DNA of 64,000 nucleotides from an uncultured Roseovarius sp. (GCF_947259555.1 NZ_CAMYMD010000026.1:1-64000), one strand, 5' to 3'. Positions 8,870 through 17,474 are shown, counted from the stretch's first letter. The notes: generated by a model not told the origin, from the letters alone. Program-made: numbers and translations.

Positions 8870-10290
8870 GCTACGGCATCTATATCGGGCTCAACCATAC
8901 CTCGGACGGCCACGCTTGGCTGGCTGGCTACGGTGACGAGCCGTCGAGCCACTGGCTCGAGATCGTGGAGCGCGCCGAGCATGCGCCGGGCGCCACGATC
9001 ACCGTTGGCGTCGGACCCGAGGCTGACCTGCCGGGACAGCGGAGCGAGATCCCCCAGGCCCCCCAAACCGCGCGGCATTTGCGGGTGAGCTACAGCTACT
9101 ATCTCGGGGTGCCCGCGCCCATTACCAATGGCGGCCTGAACGAACATGGTGTCGCGGTCCGGGACATCTGGTCCACCTCTCGGCCAGAGCTGATCGCGAT
9201 GACACCGGCGGACCAGACCGGACCGAACTACTCAGACCTCGCCCGTATCGTGCTGGAGCGCGCCCGCACCGCGCGCGAGGGCGTCGATTTGATGGCGGCG
9301 CTGATCGCCGAGCATGGATATTCCGATTACGGTGGCAATTCGCACATCATCGCGGACCCTGACGAGGCCTGGGTCGTCATCCAGTTTTCCGGCGGCAAGG
9401 GCCTTTGGGTCGCCGAACGTCTCGGACCGGAGGACATCCGCGCATCGCGTCCCGGCTTTGTCGGTGTTGTCCCAACTGAGCCGGATGCACGGATACTTTA
9501 TCCCGAGCATTTCATCACGACGGCAGTGGATCTGGGCTGGTTCGATCCAAGTGGCGGCCCGTTCGACGTCAACGCCATTTACGGCGACGGAAAGGGGCCG
9601 TGGGAGGGTGCAGCCTGGGTCGAGGCCGAGATGCGCAAGCGCGCCGAGAGCGAGACGAAGATCACGCGCGAAGACGTGTTCTGGTCGATTTCAAATTCCG
9701 TTCTGACCGGCGACACCGCGGGCTACGGCCAGGTCGTGCCGCTGATCCATCCGCCATTCACCGAGTTGCGCATGATGTGGCACGCCGCGGTGGGACCGGT
9801 TACCGCGCCGCTCATACCGGTCTTCATGGGCCAGACGAACATCCCCGACGAATACGCCTGCCATCGCTACCTGACGACCGGCGAGTCGTCGCGCTTTCTC
9901 GATTGTCGCAAGCAAGCCACGGCACCCGACACGGTCTCGCACGTCGCGCAGGGCGTGGAGGTTTCAGACTCCGCCGTTTACCAGTTCAAAAGCTTGATGC
10001 ATCTCGCCTTTCAGGACGAAGCAATCCTGCAACAAACATGGGATCATTGGCGCCTTATGGAGCAAGGCCTCGCGCGAGAAGTGTCCGAGGTTCTGAAAAG
10101 CGCCGAAATTCTTCTGCAAGCGGGAAAGGCCAATTTAGCGCGCCGCCTTCTGACCCGCGAAAGTCAGACATGGCTGCAAGGCGCGTTTAATGACTGCAAG
10201 ACGCTTGTCGATGCCGGGCTCACGGTTCTGCGGATGTCCGAGCGTCTTAATCGCGGCGGCCTCCCAACATCACCGAAACAGCTCTGGTAA
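8866..10290 (+). CDS. C69-type Ntn hydrolase (dipeptidase-like) with Ser in place of Cys
   Basis: A 474-residue protein that resembles C69 dipeptidases/secernins of the Ntn-hydrolase superfamily. The N-terminus MSYGIYIGLNHTSDGHAW lines up with the family's Cys-TTI-VGK-AS-DGS start, and the later segments GGLNEHGVAV and the GGNSHIIADPDEAWV strand are family-like. The residue exposed after Met removal is Ser2, where classical C69 enzymes have the nucleophilic Cys. It is translationally coupled to the ATPase gene by an ATGA overlap. It probably cleaves the imported compound in the cytoplasm; the substrate is unknown. Confidence 0.75.
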   Translation: MSYGIYIGLNHTSDGHAWLAGYGDEPSSHWLEIVERAEHAPGATITVGVGPEADLPGQRSEIPQAPQTARHLRVSYSYYLGVPAPITNGGLNEHGVAVRDIWSTSRPELIAMTPADQTGPNYSDLARIVLERARTAREGVDLMAALIAEHGYSDYGGNSHIIADPDEAWVVIQFSGGKGLWVAERLGPEDIRASRPGFVGVVPTEPDARILYPEHFITTAVDLGWFDPSGGPFDVNAIYGDGKGPWEGAAWVEAEMRKRAESETKITREDVFWSISNSVLTGDTAGYGQVVPLIHPPFTELRMMWHAAVGPVTAPLIPVFMGQTNIPDEYACHRYLTTGESSRFLDCRKQATAPDTVSHVAQGVEVSDSAVYQFKSLMHLAFQDEAILQQTWDHWRLMEQGLAREVSEVLKSAEILLQAGKANLARRLLTRESQTWLQGAFNDCKTLVDAGLTVLRMSERLNRGGLPTSPKQLW

Positions 10291-10737
10291 CCGTTATCCA
10301 GGTGGTTTTCCAATGCAGGCCGGGAGGCCGAGGGATTACAAAGCAGGTCAACCAAGCCGGAGCGAATGTCCGATCTGCTGGCGCCGCACCGCAGCGTTTG
10401 TGATCGCGATCAATTTCCGGTCTGGGCCGTGAGTGACGCCTTGCAGATAGGGCGGATTCTTGACTTTCTCTGCAGGTGCGAAGATCTCGCGTCGGGGAGG
10501 GAAAAACTACCATTCACGGCAAGCATGTTCATGACAGCGATGCCGCACCATGCATCGAGGTCGGCAATGCGCAAGAGTGATCTTTGCAAAATGTGAACAG
10601 TTTCCCGACAGCGGCCTTCAAGCTGAGTGCAGCGAATGCCGGATCGAAGCCCCAAGCGCTTAATGCTGCGCGGTTCGCCCATGCCCGCTGTTCATAATCG
10701 AAAATTTCTTTAGTATTGGTGTTGACACATAGCGAGC
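10291..10737. other. Gene-free stretch carrying degenerate repeat
   Basis: These 447 bases lie between the Ntn hydrolase and the lipocalin-like gene. No reading frame has both an RBS and protein-like composition. It contains one copy of a degenerate element (10567-10653) that recurs at 11422-11510. A TTGACA hexamer lies just ahead of the next gene, too close to its start to be its -35 box. Confidence 0.5.
10567..10653. repeat. Degenerate intergenic element, family A copy 1
   Basis: About 87 bases beginning ATGCGCA, with core CTTTGCAAA and then GCCTTCAAGC and GAATGCCGG. It aligns along its length with 11422-11510 at roughly two-thirds identity by eye, with small gaps. Neither copy encodes a protein. 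Confidence 0.55.
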
Positions 10738-11181
10738 ATGGCAGATGGGACTTCGCGTTTGGACGGTAGAAAACTGATCGGGTCTTGGAAAATGCATGCT
10801 TGGACACGCACTTCTGTGACCACAGGAGAAACAACTGATGCTTTAGGACCAGCTCCGGTTGGTTACATTGCATACCATGCGGATGGACGGATGATGGCCT
10901 CAGTGTTTAGGCGCGACCGGCCTTCCTCCAGCGATGCCGGGTGGACGGAGGCGGAAAAAGCCAGCCTGTTCGACGACATGTTAGCGTATGTGGCGTCCTA
11001 TACCCTCGAAGAAGACCGCGTTATCCACCATGTTGATGGGTCTTGGAACCCGAACTGGCACGGTGATCTCACCCGTCCATTCCGGCTCGAAGGAGATCGG
11101 TTGGTAATCAGTGGCGCTCCGGGTATCGACCCAGCAACTGGCGAAGAGGTCGTCTACCGCATGGAGTTTACAAAAGTCTAA
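10738..11181 (+). CDS. Lipocalin-like domain protein
   Basis: A 147-residue protein that resembles the small lipocalin-like family typified by LIGSWKM near the N-terminus, a YIAYHADGRM strand and a C-terminal RLEGDRLVISG segment. These form a single beta-barrel-like domain with no signal peptide, so it is probably cytoplasmic. Members of the family are often annotated only by fold and no enzyme activity can be assigned. It stands alone, flanked on both sides by gene-free DNA. Confidence 0.75.
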   Translation: MADGTSRLDGRKLIGSWKMHAWTRTSVTTGETTDALGPAPVGYIAYHADGRMMASVFRRDRPSSSDAGWTEAEKASLFDDMLAYVASYTLEEDRVIHHVDGSWNPNWHGDLTRPFRLEGDRLVISGAPGIDPATGEEVVYRMEFTKV

Positions 11182-11313
11182 GTGCTTGGTTGCAGGCAGA
11201 ACAGAATGATCCAATGAGCGGCGGTATCGGCCTATTCAGACATTCATTCGACTGAAACCTACAGCACAAAGGTCCGCACATCAGACGCTCAACCTACCCC
11301 GCGTGAAGCTCTG

Positions 11314-11373
11314 CTGCGACAAGCCCCGCCGTCTCACGCCATGACCGTTTTGAGCTGGTTGCCGTCATCTGTC
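11314..11373. repeat. Degenerate intergenic element, family B copy 1
   Basis: About 60 bases sharing the pattern CGCCGT-T--CGCC-TGACCG-TTTGAG, then CTGG-TGC-GTCATC, with 12623-12682. Identity over the core is around 80 percent by eye. Confidence 0.5.
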
Positions 11374-11421
11374 AGCTTCCGCCAGGAAAGCTGACCGGGC
11401 CGGTCTATATCTACGGAAGCT

Positions 11422-11510
11422 ATGCGCAGAAAGCGAGCTTTGCAAAGTTTCGACTGTCTTCCGAAAGCCGCCTTTCAAGCCAAACGTAAAGAATGCCGGT
11501 TCTGAGCCCT
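11422..11510. repeat. Degenerate intergenic element, family A copy 2
   Basis: Second copy of the element at 10567-10653, in the same orientation. It shares the ATGCGCA start, the CTTTGCAAA core and the GAATGCCGG block. Confidence 0.55.
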
Positions 11511-11887
11511 TCTGCAATGTTAACAACATGGAGCCAATGGGCCTTCACATGGTGCCACATCAAAAAAGGGCGTCGCTCGGGGTTGAGGCAAGCTTGGGCG
11601 AGGTCCTTGAAAGCGCCATCATTGCCGAGAGCAAATTACGCACCTGACAACCAAAGCGTGAAGATGAGAGCCAATGTGCGTAAAAACTCGACTTGGTCAT
11701 GGAATCGGGTTTAATCGTCGCACGATCTTGCTAAGCGGCAACTGACCCGCAGAGATGAAACCGGAGCGTCGGCCCGGATATTTCCGTCTTACTACCAAAC
11801 GACATTAACGCATTGGCGATACGCAATGGCGTGTCCGCTCAATGTTAATTGCCACCGTAAAGGTGGATGACTACGGGGGAAGAATAA

Positions 11888-12382
11888 ATGAAATCATCAC
11901 CAGTAGCGGCTCTGTTTTTATCCATGGCGTCAAGACTTGGCGCCGCATTCGCCCGGCTTGGTTTCGTCGCGATCGTATTTTTCGGCCCGGCGGCTTATGC
12001 GCAGACTATACCCGAAGGGTTCGACCCGGAGGCAAAAACGGCACAAGAGGAATTTTTCTGCGGGGTAGAATTTGACGGAAAGCTTAATGGGCTGTGCAAC
12101 GCATTCTGTACTGCCATGGATTGCGATTCACTCGACGCCGACGCGAGCGTCAATGCCTGCTTGAAAATGCAGACCAAGATTGATCCGTTGCTGGAGGCAC
12201 ACAACACCGCAAACGCAACCAATTTCGAAATCAGAATGGCCGACTTGCTTGGTGGTTCAGACGGAAACTGCGGCGAAGCCCCCGAGGAGCCTTTAGTTTG
12301 TGATTTCCCCACAATCATCGCGTGCTTTAGAGACGGGAAAAGATGTAGAGCTGGTGTGTGCGTAGACGCTCCGGAACAATGA
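11888..12382 (+). CDS. Cysteine-rich exported protein of unknown function
   Basis: A 164-residue protein I do not recognise. It begins with a long signal peptide whose hydrophobic core is GFVAIVFFGPAA and whose likely cleavage is after AYA at residue 38. The mature part of about 126 residues has ten cysteines, including the cluster LCNAFCTAMDC and a C-terminal CFRDGKRCRAGVC, so several disulfides in the periplasm are likely. It has a good RBS (GGGGGAAG) and a strong stem-loop 40 bases after the stop. It is isolated in accessory DNA. Confidence 0.7.
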   Translation: MKSSPVAALFLSMASRLGAAFARLGFVAIVFFGPAAYAQTIPEGFDPEAKTAQEEFFCGVEFDGKLNGLCNAFCTAMDCDSLDADASVNACLKMQTKIDPLLEAHNTANATNFEIRMADLLGGSDGNCGEAPEEPLVCDFPTIIACFRDGKRCRAGVCVDAPEQ

Positions 12383-12421
12383 TTTCGGGCCTGCGATATT
12401 AATCGAATGTCGTGATATATC

Positions 12422-12450
12422 CAGAGCACCGGTCAGCGACCGGTGCTCTG
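12422..12450. terminator. Perfect 13-bp stem-loop
   Basis: CAGAGCACCGGTC at 12422-12434 pairs perfectly with 12438-12450 across an AGC loop. It lies 40 bases after the Cys-rich protein stop. No clear T-tract follows on either strand, so it may be an RNA-stabilising 3' end or a bidirectional terminator for the convergent genes. Confidence 0.6.
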
Positions 12451-12622
12451 CGTTGACTTGCATCCAGATGTTGACCTTGCGGCGTACCAAAGGCAGGAGG
12501 CAGTTCCACCCTGAGACCTGAAAGTTTGTTCTGTGCGGCGGTCATCTGCGTCTGACGCCTCGATGTCGGTTTCGTCCTTGTCCGCACATTGGCCACTCGA
12601 CTTATCCTGAGCAAAGGTCCGG

Positions 12623-12682
12623 TCTGACCTGCCACGCCGTTTTGCGCCGTGACCGCTTTGAGGCTGGCTGCAGTCATCCACG
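12623..12682. repeat. Degenerate intergenic element, family B copy 2
   Basis: Partner of 11314-11373 in the same orientation, with the shared core TGACCG-TTTGAG and a GTCATC end. Confidence 0.5.
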
Positions 12683-12863
12683 TTGACGTCAGCCCAACCA
12701 AAGAGGCAAAATCAGGCCCTGCACCGCCTCAAGGCAGCTTCGAGCCCGAAGCAGACCAGCTGAGAAATCAATATGTATAGCTTGGCTCAGGCATTGAATA
12801 GCCAAACAGTGCGCAGTCGCTTTTTGTTGTTGCGAAGCGGCAAGATACCCCGGCCTTTGCCGA

Positions 12864-13781
12864 TCAGGTTGCCTTGGCGCGCATGTTCTGAACCAGCATC
12901 CCGCGTCGGGAAGGTCGCAGCGGTGTCCCCAGTTCGAAAATCCGTTCAATGAGGGCCTTGTGCGTTGGCGGAACCGCGTCCAAGGCACGGCCATCCGCAG
13001 CGGCAATTTTGATCTGGTGAACTTGGAACGCGTCGGTGACGATCGTTCCCGACCGGTGGTAGGCCGGATCATCCAAGGCCTCCGACAGCGGCACAAACGT
13101 GACGCCTTCGGCGAACAGCCGAGCGAAGAAAGAATCGGCAACTTCGGTGAAAAAGGCAACCGGGTGGATGAGGCTGATGCCGATCACCTCATTCCCGAAA
13201 ACTGTTCTGCAGATCTCCGCATCATGAGAGACCTGCGCCGCCGCATAGTCAACGAACTCGGCCTTCAGACGCTTGGCCTCCTCCGTGCGTCCGGTTTGGA
13301 GCAAGTGTCGCCAGGCACGGTCCCATTCCCATTCGTAGAACCAACTTGTGACGCCCGCGCTCCGATAGGCCAGCCGGTCAAGATGAGCGTTCACTGCGAC
13401 CCGCTTTTCTTCCGTGTTGCCCCATTGTTCGAGCGGATGTCGAAAGGCGCGAAGCGGGGCCTTGCTGATCCATGGTGCAAGCAAGTCATCGGCAACGGAT
13501 ATGTCGTGATTGAAGTCCTCCGCAGATGACTCGTTCAGCAAGGGGTGGGTATGCGTATGGTTGCCGATGTGGTGCCCGGCCGCGGTCCAGTCATCCAGAA
13601 TGCGCGCATATTCAGGATCAACGTCGAGGGGCCAGGAATTGGCCAAGGCAAACACGCCGGACACCCCGCTCCGATCAAGGGCGTCGATGATCCGGGCGGA
13701 AACAGACTGCGGCGTGTCGCCGACCGGCAGAGGCATATGGGGGAAGACCGGCAAGTCGTCCAGGGTGAAGGCCATGCGCAT
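12864..13781 (-). CDS. Polysaccharide deacetylase family protein (NodB domain)
   Basis: A 305-residue NodB-type (carbohydrate esterase 4) protein. The first motif FTLDDLP supplies the catalytic and metal-binding Asp residues. The second motif HHIGNHTHTHP gives the two metal-binding His residues, and RAFRHP follows as the third motif. There is no signal peptide, unlike periplasmic chitin or peptidoglycan deacetylases, so the substrate may be cytoplasmic and is not predictable. It is a single gene in a region full of insertion-sequence remnants, so acquisition by transfer is possible. Confidence 0.8.
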   Translation of the reverse strand: MRMAFTLDDLPVFPHMPLPVGDTPQSVSARIIDALDRSGVSGVFALANSWPLDVDPEYARILDDWTAAGHHIGNHTHTHPLLNESSAEDFNHDISVADDLLAPWISKAPLRAFRHPLEQWGNTEEKRVAVNAHLDRLAYRSAGVTSWFYEWEWDRAWRHLLQTGRTEEAKRLKAEFVDYAAAQVSHDAEICRTVFGNEVIGISLIHPVAFFTEVADSFFARLFAEGVTFVPLSEALDDPAYHRSGTIVTDAFQVHQIKIAAADGRALDAVPPTHKALIERIFELGTPLRPSRRGMLVQNMRAKAT

Positions 13782-14004
13782 AGAAGATGCTCTCCAATAA
13801 CAGGCAGAGGATATTCCCGCGCCTGGGCGGCTGGCAAGACGTATTGGAGTTCAGCGATTTTCCAGCCAAAGAGTGAAACGCGAACGACCATCTTGTCCGT
13901 ATCTTACCAGTCCGCGACCCGCGCGGCGAAGATCAGCTATCGCTGTGTCGAACCACGGTTTGCGGGTCCGCTTTGGTTCATTCGTGACGGTCCCGGCGCA
14001 TTTT

Positions 14005-15402
14005 GTTGAAAAACTCGTGCTTGATCGAAGCGTAAGTTGCTGATTCAATTCTTCTGGCCAGCGGGAGAATTGAGCAATGTTGGAACCGAGACAGGAAGCG
14101 CAGGCAGCACTTTTCTATGAGTTCTCGCTGGAAGATCACGTTCCGCAAGACCATCTTCTTCGCTCCATTGATCGGTTCGTCGACCTGAGCAGCATCCGTG
14201 CCCACCTGACCGAATTTTACAGCCATACCGGCCGGCCGTCGGTCGATCCCGAGTTGCTGATCCGGATGCTGCTGGTCGGGTATTGCTTCGGTCTCCGGTC
14301 CGAGCGGCGACTTTGTGAAGAGGTGCATCTGAACCTCGCGTATCGCTGGTTTTGCCGCCTCGACCTGAGCGACCGGGTCCCGGATCATTCGACGTTTTCC
14401 AAGAACCGTCACCGTCGGTTCCGCGACAGCGAACTGCTTCGCCACCTGTTCGAGACGACCGTCGCGCGTTGCATCGCGGAAGGTCTGGTCAGCGGTCAAC
14501 GCATGGCCATCGACGCCAGCCTGATCGAGGCCGATGCCAACAAGCAGAACTCGACGCCGAAGGACGACTGGAACGCGGCGAGCATCGACCCGGCTGACGC
14601 GCCCCGTGCCGTGCGCGAGTATCTCGACACGCTGGATGGTGAGTGCATGAACGCCACCGGTTCGAGAGAATGCACGAACGCATTCGGTGCGGCCAGCGAG
14701 GTCCAGCTCAAGTTCACCTCGCATTCAGACCCTGCCAGCCAGTGGACGGCAGCGCGCAAGGGACCGGCATTCTTCAGCTATTCCGACAACTACCTGATCG
14801 ACACGGATCACGGCGTGATCGTCGATGTGGAAGGTGAGGCGGATCAGAAAACGATCCGGGGGATCGTTTTCCCGCCGAACCGGTCGATCCGGCAGGCCGA
14901 GGTCGGATCGACCAATATATCTGTCCCGAGGGCCATGAGTTGAAGCAGTTCCGCCGGAATTACTCGGACCCGAACCGGGGGACGACCGGCAAGGGCACAG
15001 CCCGCTACCGCGCATTGAAGGACGTCTGTCAGGCCCGCCCGTCCAAAGCCAAATGCTGCCCCAACGCCGAGGCGCGCAAGATCACCCGCGAAGAGCATCA
15101 AGACGCCCGCCAGGTCGCCCGCGACATCGCCAAGACCCGCCAATACGACATCTCGATGAAGCTCCGGAAAAAGGTCGAGATGCTATTTGCCCACCTCAAA
15201 CGCATCCTCGGCCTGGGTCGGCTCCGTTTACGTGGCCCATGCGGTGCAAATGACGAATTCCTCCTCGCCGCCACCGCCCAGAACCTCCGGAAACTGGCCA
15301 AGATCTTTCCGGCACCGCAGCAAACGCGCAAAGCCTGATAGGAAAGGCGATCGCCCCGCATTTGGAACAGCCATTTCTGCGCTCGCAAACGTTAGTTTTT
15401 CC
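14005..15402 (+). mobile_element. Defective IS1182-like (IS5-superfamily type) insertion sequence
   Basis: Limits are set from the transposase remnants and imperfect terminal inverted repeats. The left end near 14007 reads TGAAAAACT-TTG-TCGAAGCG. The right end, read on the other strand from about 15402, reads GGAAAAACT-TTTGCGAGCG. The exact ends are uncertain by some tens of bases. It directly abuts the IS110 element on its right. Confidence 0.6.
14077..15338 (+). pseudogene. IS1182-like transposase, internally deleted and frameshifted
   Basis: The frame from 14077 has the family N-terminus: SLEDHVPQDHLLRSIDRFVD, GYCFGLRSERRLCEEVHLN and the first catalytic Asp in MAIDASLIEADAN. It loses register after AEVGST near 14905. 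The rest continues in another frame as DQYICPEGHELK and KKVEMLFAHLKRI up to 15338. In intact relatives a segment of about 80 residues containing the second catalytic Asp (ADTAYG-type motif) lies between these parts. It is missing here, so an internal deletion plus frameshift has killed the gene. The partial frame from TTG 14940 is not an independent gene. Confidence 0.8.
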
Positions 15403-16720
15403 ACATGGAGTAATCCCGATCTGTCTCTGCCAGGCGGCCGGTATAATGGACCGGCAGCAACAGAGAGGAACTGACAGATGGAATATTATGCTGGTTTGGA
15501 TGTCTCGATGGAAGAGACGCACATTTGTGTCCTTGATCGTGAAGGGGTACTGATACGGGAGGGCAAAACGCGGTCATCACCTGCCATGATCGCAGCCTTT
15601 CTCGCAGATGGACCGGCTTGTGCGCAGGTCATCTTCGAGACGGGCAGAATGGCACCCATGCTCTATCACGGGCTGGTCGAGCAGGGCGTCCCGGTCCAGT
15701 GCGTTGAGAGCAGGCAGGCGTATCAGGCTCTGAAGTCTCTGGCGGGGCACAAGACAGATCGCAATGACGCTCGCGGTTTGGCGCATCTCGCACGCACGGG
15801 GTTCTACAAGCCGACCCACGTCAAACCCCTATCGGCCCATGCGATCCGCTCCCTGATTGCAGCCCGTAAAAAGCTGGTCGGCCAACGCGTGACCATCGAC
15901 AATCAGATCCGGGGACTGGTTGTCGTGTTCGGTTACCGCGCGCCTTGTCGCCGGCATTCAAGGACGCGGCGCTGAAGGTCAGCGATGGCGTGCCGGGTCT
16001 TCATGCCGCGCTTCGCGGGCTCTTTGCAGCACGCGAAGCCATCCTGATGGCGGTTGCCGCAATCGATGCCGACATGAAAAGGATGGCCCGCGCGTCCAAG
16101 ATTTGTGCGTGCCTGATGACAGTTCCCGGTGTCGGTCCGATCACGGCCCTGGCTTTCGCGGCGGCAATTGACGAACCCTCGCGGTTCAGGAGATCGCGTG
16201 ACGTCGGCGCCTATCTTGGGCTCGTCCCCCGACGATATCAATCCGGTGAAATTGACTACAGCGGCAGCATCTCGAAACGGGGCGATATCAGGGTTCGCAC
16301 GCTTCTTTACGAGGCTGCCAACGTAATGTTGACGAGATGTGCTGGTCCTCTCAAGCTGAAGACATGGGCGCTGGCAATCGGGTCGCGCTCAACAATGAAA
16401 AGCCAGAGTCGCACTGGCCAGGCGTCTCGCCATCATCATGCATGCGATGATGCGTGACGGGACCGAGTTCCAGATCACATAACGGAGATCACGAAATCAA
16501 ACGCGAGGATTCCTATACCAGAGCTCCCATTCGGGACGACGTCCGAGGGAGGGCGTGAGACACGGCGACGATTCTGTAGCAACAGCCGGAACCAACGGCA
16601 CGATTGCGGTTTCCACCTTGCCGACCTACCTCCAGCCCACCCCATCATGAACCATCGAGTTCGAAGAGAACAAAGGTAACCTCAGACGCAAAAAGAAGGA
16701 AGCTCAGAAAACGCGCATTG
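15403..16720 (+). mobile_element. Defective IS110-family insertion sequence
   Basis: Defined by the broken transposase at 15478-16482 and its flanks. The left non-coding end is at most 75 bases before it meets the IS1182-like element, and contains a short hairpin GCCGG/CCGGC near 15435-15455. The right flank, 16483 to about 16720, is gene-free and A-rich towards its end. IS110 elements lack normal inverted repeats, so both boundaries are estimates. Confidence 0.55.
15478..16482 (+). pseudogene. IS110-family transposase with two frameshifts
   Basis: The N-terminal DEDD (RuvC-like) domain is readable from 15478: MEYYAGLDVSMEETHICVLD, the acidic FETGRMAP segment and HKTDRNDARGLA. Register is lost after VVFG near 15933 and resumes as RALSPAFKDAAL in another frame. 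The C-terminal Tnp20-type domain follows with CLMTVPGVGPITALAFAAA and SRDVGAYLGLVPRRYQSG. A second shift near 16393 (A-run after STMK) returns to KARVALARRLAIIMHAM, ending at TAA 16480-16482. The total span of 335 codons is close to full family length, so this is a recently broken rather than a truncated copy. Confidence 0.85.
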
Positions 16721-16778
16721 ACCGATTAGAGAACAAAATCGGCCAAAAGCACCCGACACCGCCTGACAGCCCGGCACC
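16483..16778. other. Gene-free right flank of IS110 remnant
   Basis: These 296 bases lie between the broken transposase and the anti-sigma factor stop. No gene is visible. The left part is probably the right non-coding end of the IS110 element, and the segment from about 16720 is the native 3' flank of the anti-sigma gene. Confidence 0.45.
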
Positions 16779-17474
16779 CTAGCTCTCCTGCACCGGCCCC
16801 ACGGCCAGCACGTCGCCGGTCGGCGCGCCTGTGGGCGAGCCACCTTCGGGCTCGTCGGAAATGGCCAGCACGGCACCGGCGACGCGCCCGCGCAGATCGT
16901 CCGCAACCCGCAGGATCGACTGCGCATCCTGCGGCATCACACCAAGCGAGACCGGTGCGTCTTCTCCGGCAATCAGCCACAGTTCCAGCGCCCGGCCCGG
17001 GGCAGCGCCACCAGACTCGCGATCGACAAAGAGCGAGCCGGTCGCGTCATCATAGACCGCCTGCACCACAAGGCTGCCATCCTCTGACGCGATCTGCGCC
17101 ACATAGGGTGGATCGACCGGCGGCACCGGCCCGCGCTCGACCAGATCGGGCAGGAACACGGCCAGCACGAGCACCGCTGCCGCCACGATCCCACCGCCCC
17201 AGAACGTGAAGCGGCGCAGCCACGATCGCCGCTCGCGGGTACCAAACAACCCCGTCTCGATCTGCTGCCAGACCCTCGCGGGCGGCGCCTGCGGTGCGAT
17301 ATCATCGGTCAGGCCAGTGAAATCCTCAGCCCATTGCGCATAGAGCGCGCGCAACTCAGGCTCGCGCACCATGCGCGCCTCGAACGCGGCGGCCTCGTCT
17401 GCCGAGAGCAGCCCGAGGGTGTATTCCCCCGCAAGGACCCGGTCGTCCCGGTCTGGCTGATCCTGATCGCTCAT
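16779..17474 (-). CDS. Anti-sigma factor, RskA/anti-sigma-K type
   Basis: A 231-residue single-pass membrane anti-sigma factor. The N-terminal cytoplasmic part (LAGEYTLGLLSADEAAAFEARM) is the sigma-binding zinc-less anti-sigma domain typical of RskA. One transmembrane helix is at about residues 92-110 (WGGGIVAAAVLVLAVFLP), followed by a periplasmic anti-sigma-K domain containing ALELWLIAGEDAPVSLGVM. It is coupled to the sigma gene by an ATGA overlap, which supports ATG 17474 over the upstream GTG 17486. It would hold the ECF sigma factor inactive until an envelope signal releases it. Its 3' end faces the IS110 remnant. Confidence 0.85.
   Translation of the reverse strand: MSDQDQPDRDDRVLAGEYTLGLLSADEAAAFEARMVREPELRALYAQWAEDFTGLTDDIAPQAPPARVWQQIETGLFGTRERRSWLRRFTFWGGGIVAAAVLVLAVFLPDLVERGPVPPVDPPYVAQIASEDGSLVVQAVYDDATGSLFVDRESGGAAPGRALELWLIAGEDAPVSLGVMPQDAQSILRVADDLRGRVAGAVLAISDEPEGGSPTGAPTGDVLAVGPVQES

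Larger units (their letters stand above)
11182..11887. other. Gene-free stretch with degenerate repeat fragments
   Basis: These 706 bases hold no supportable gene. They contain fragments of two repeat families: 11314-11373 (partner at 12623-12682) and 11422-11510 (partner at 10567-10653). The rest resembles decayed sequence. The following gene has its RBS (GGGGGAAG) at the far right of this stretch. Confidence 0.5.
12383..12863. other. Intergenic stretch with hairpin and repeat, no gene
   Basis: A convergent interval of 481 bases between the Cys-rich protein and the deacetylase. It holds the stem-loop at 12422-12450 and a family B repeat fragment at 12623-12682. A 100-codon minus-strand frame at 12399-12701 overlaps the repeat and the hairpin and is not accepted as a gene. 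Confidence 0.5.

Noticed and set aside
10529-10873. Minus-strand frame of 114 codons overlapping the lipocalin-like gene
   Set aside because: It is antisense to the lipocalin-like protein start and to a repeat copy, with no RBS.
12399-12701. Minus-strand frame of 100 codons in the deacetylase upstream gap
   Set aside because: It overlaps a degenerate repeat and the perfect stem-loop, lacks an RBS, and has Arg/Thr-rich low-quality composition.
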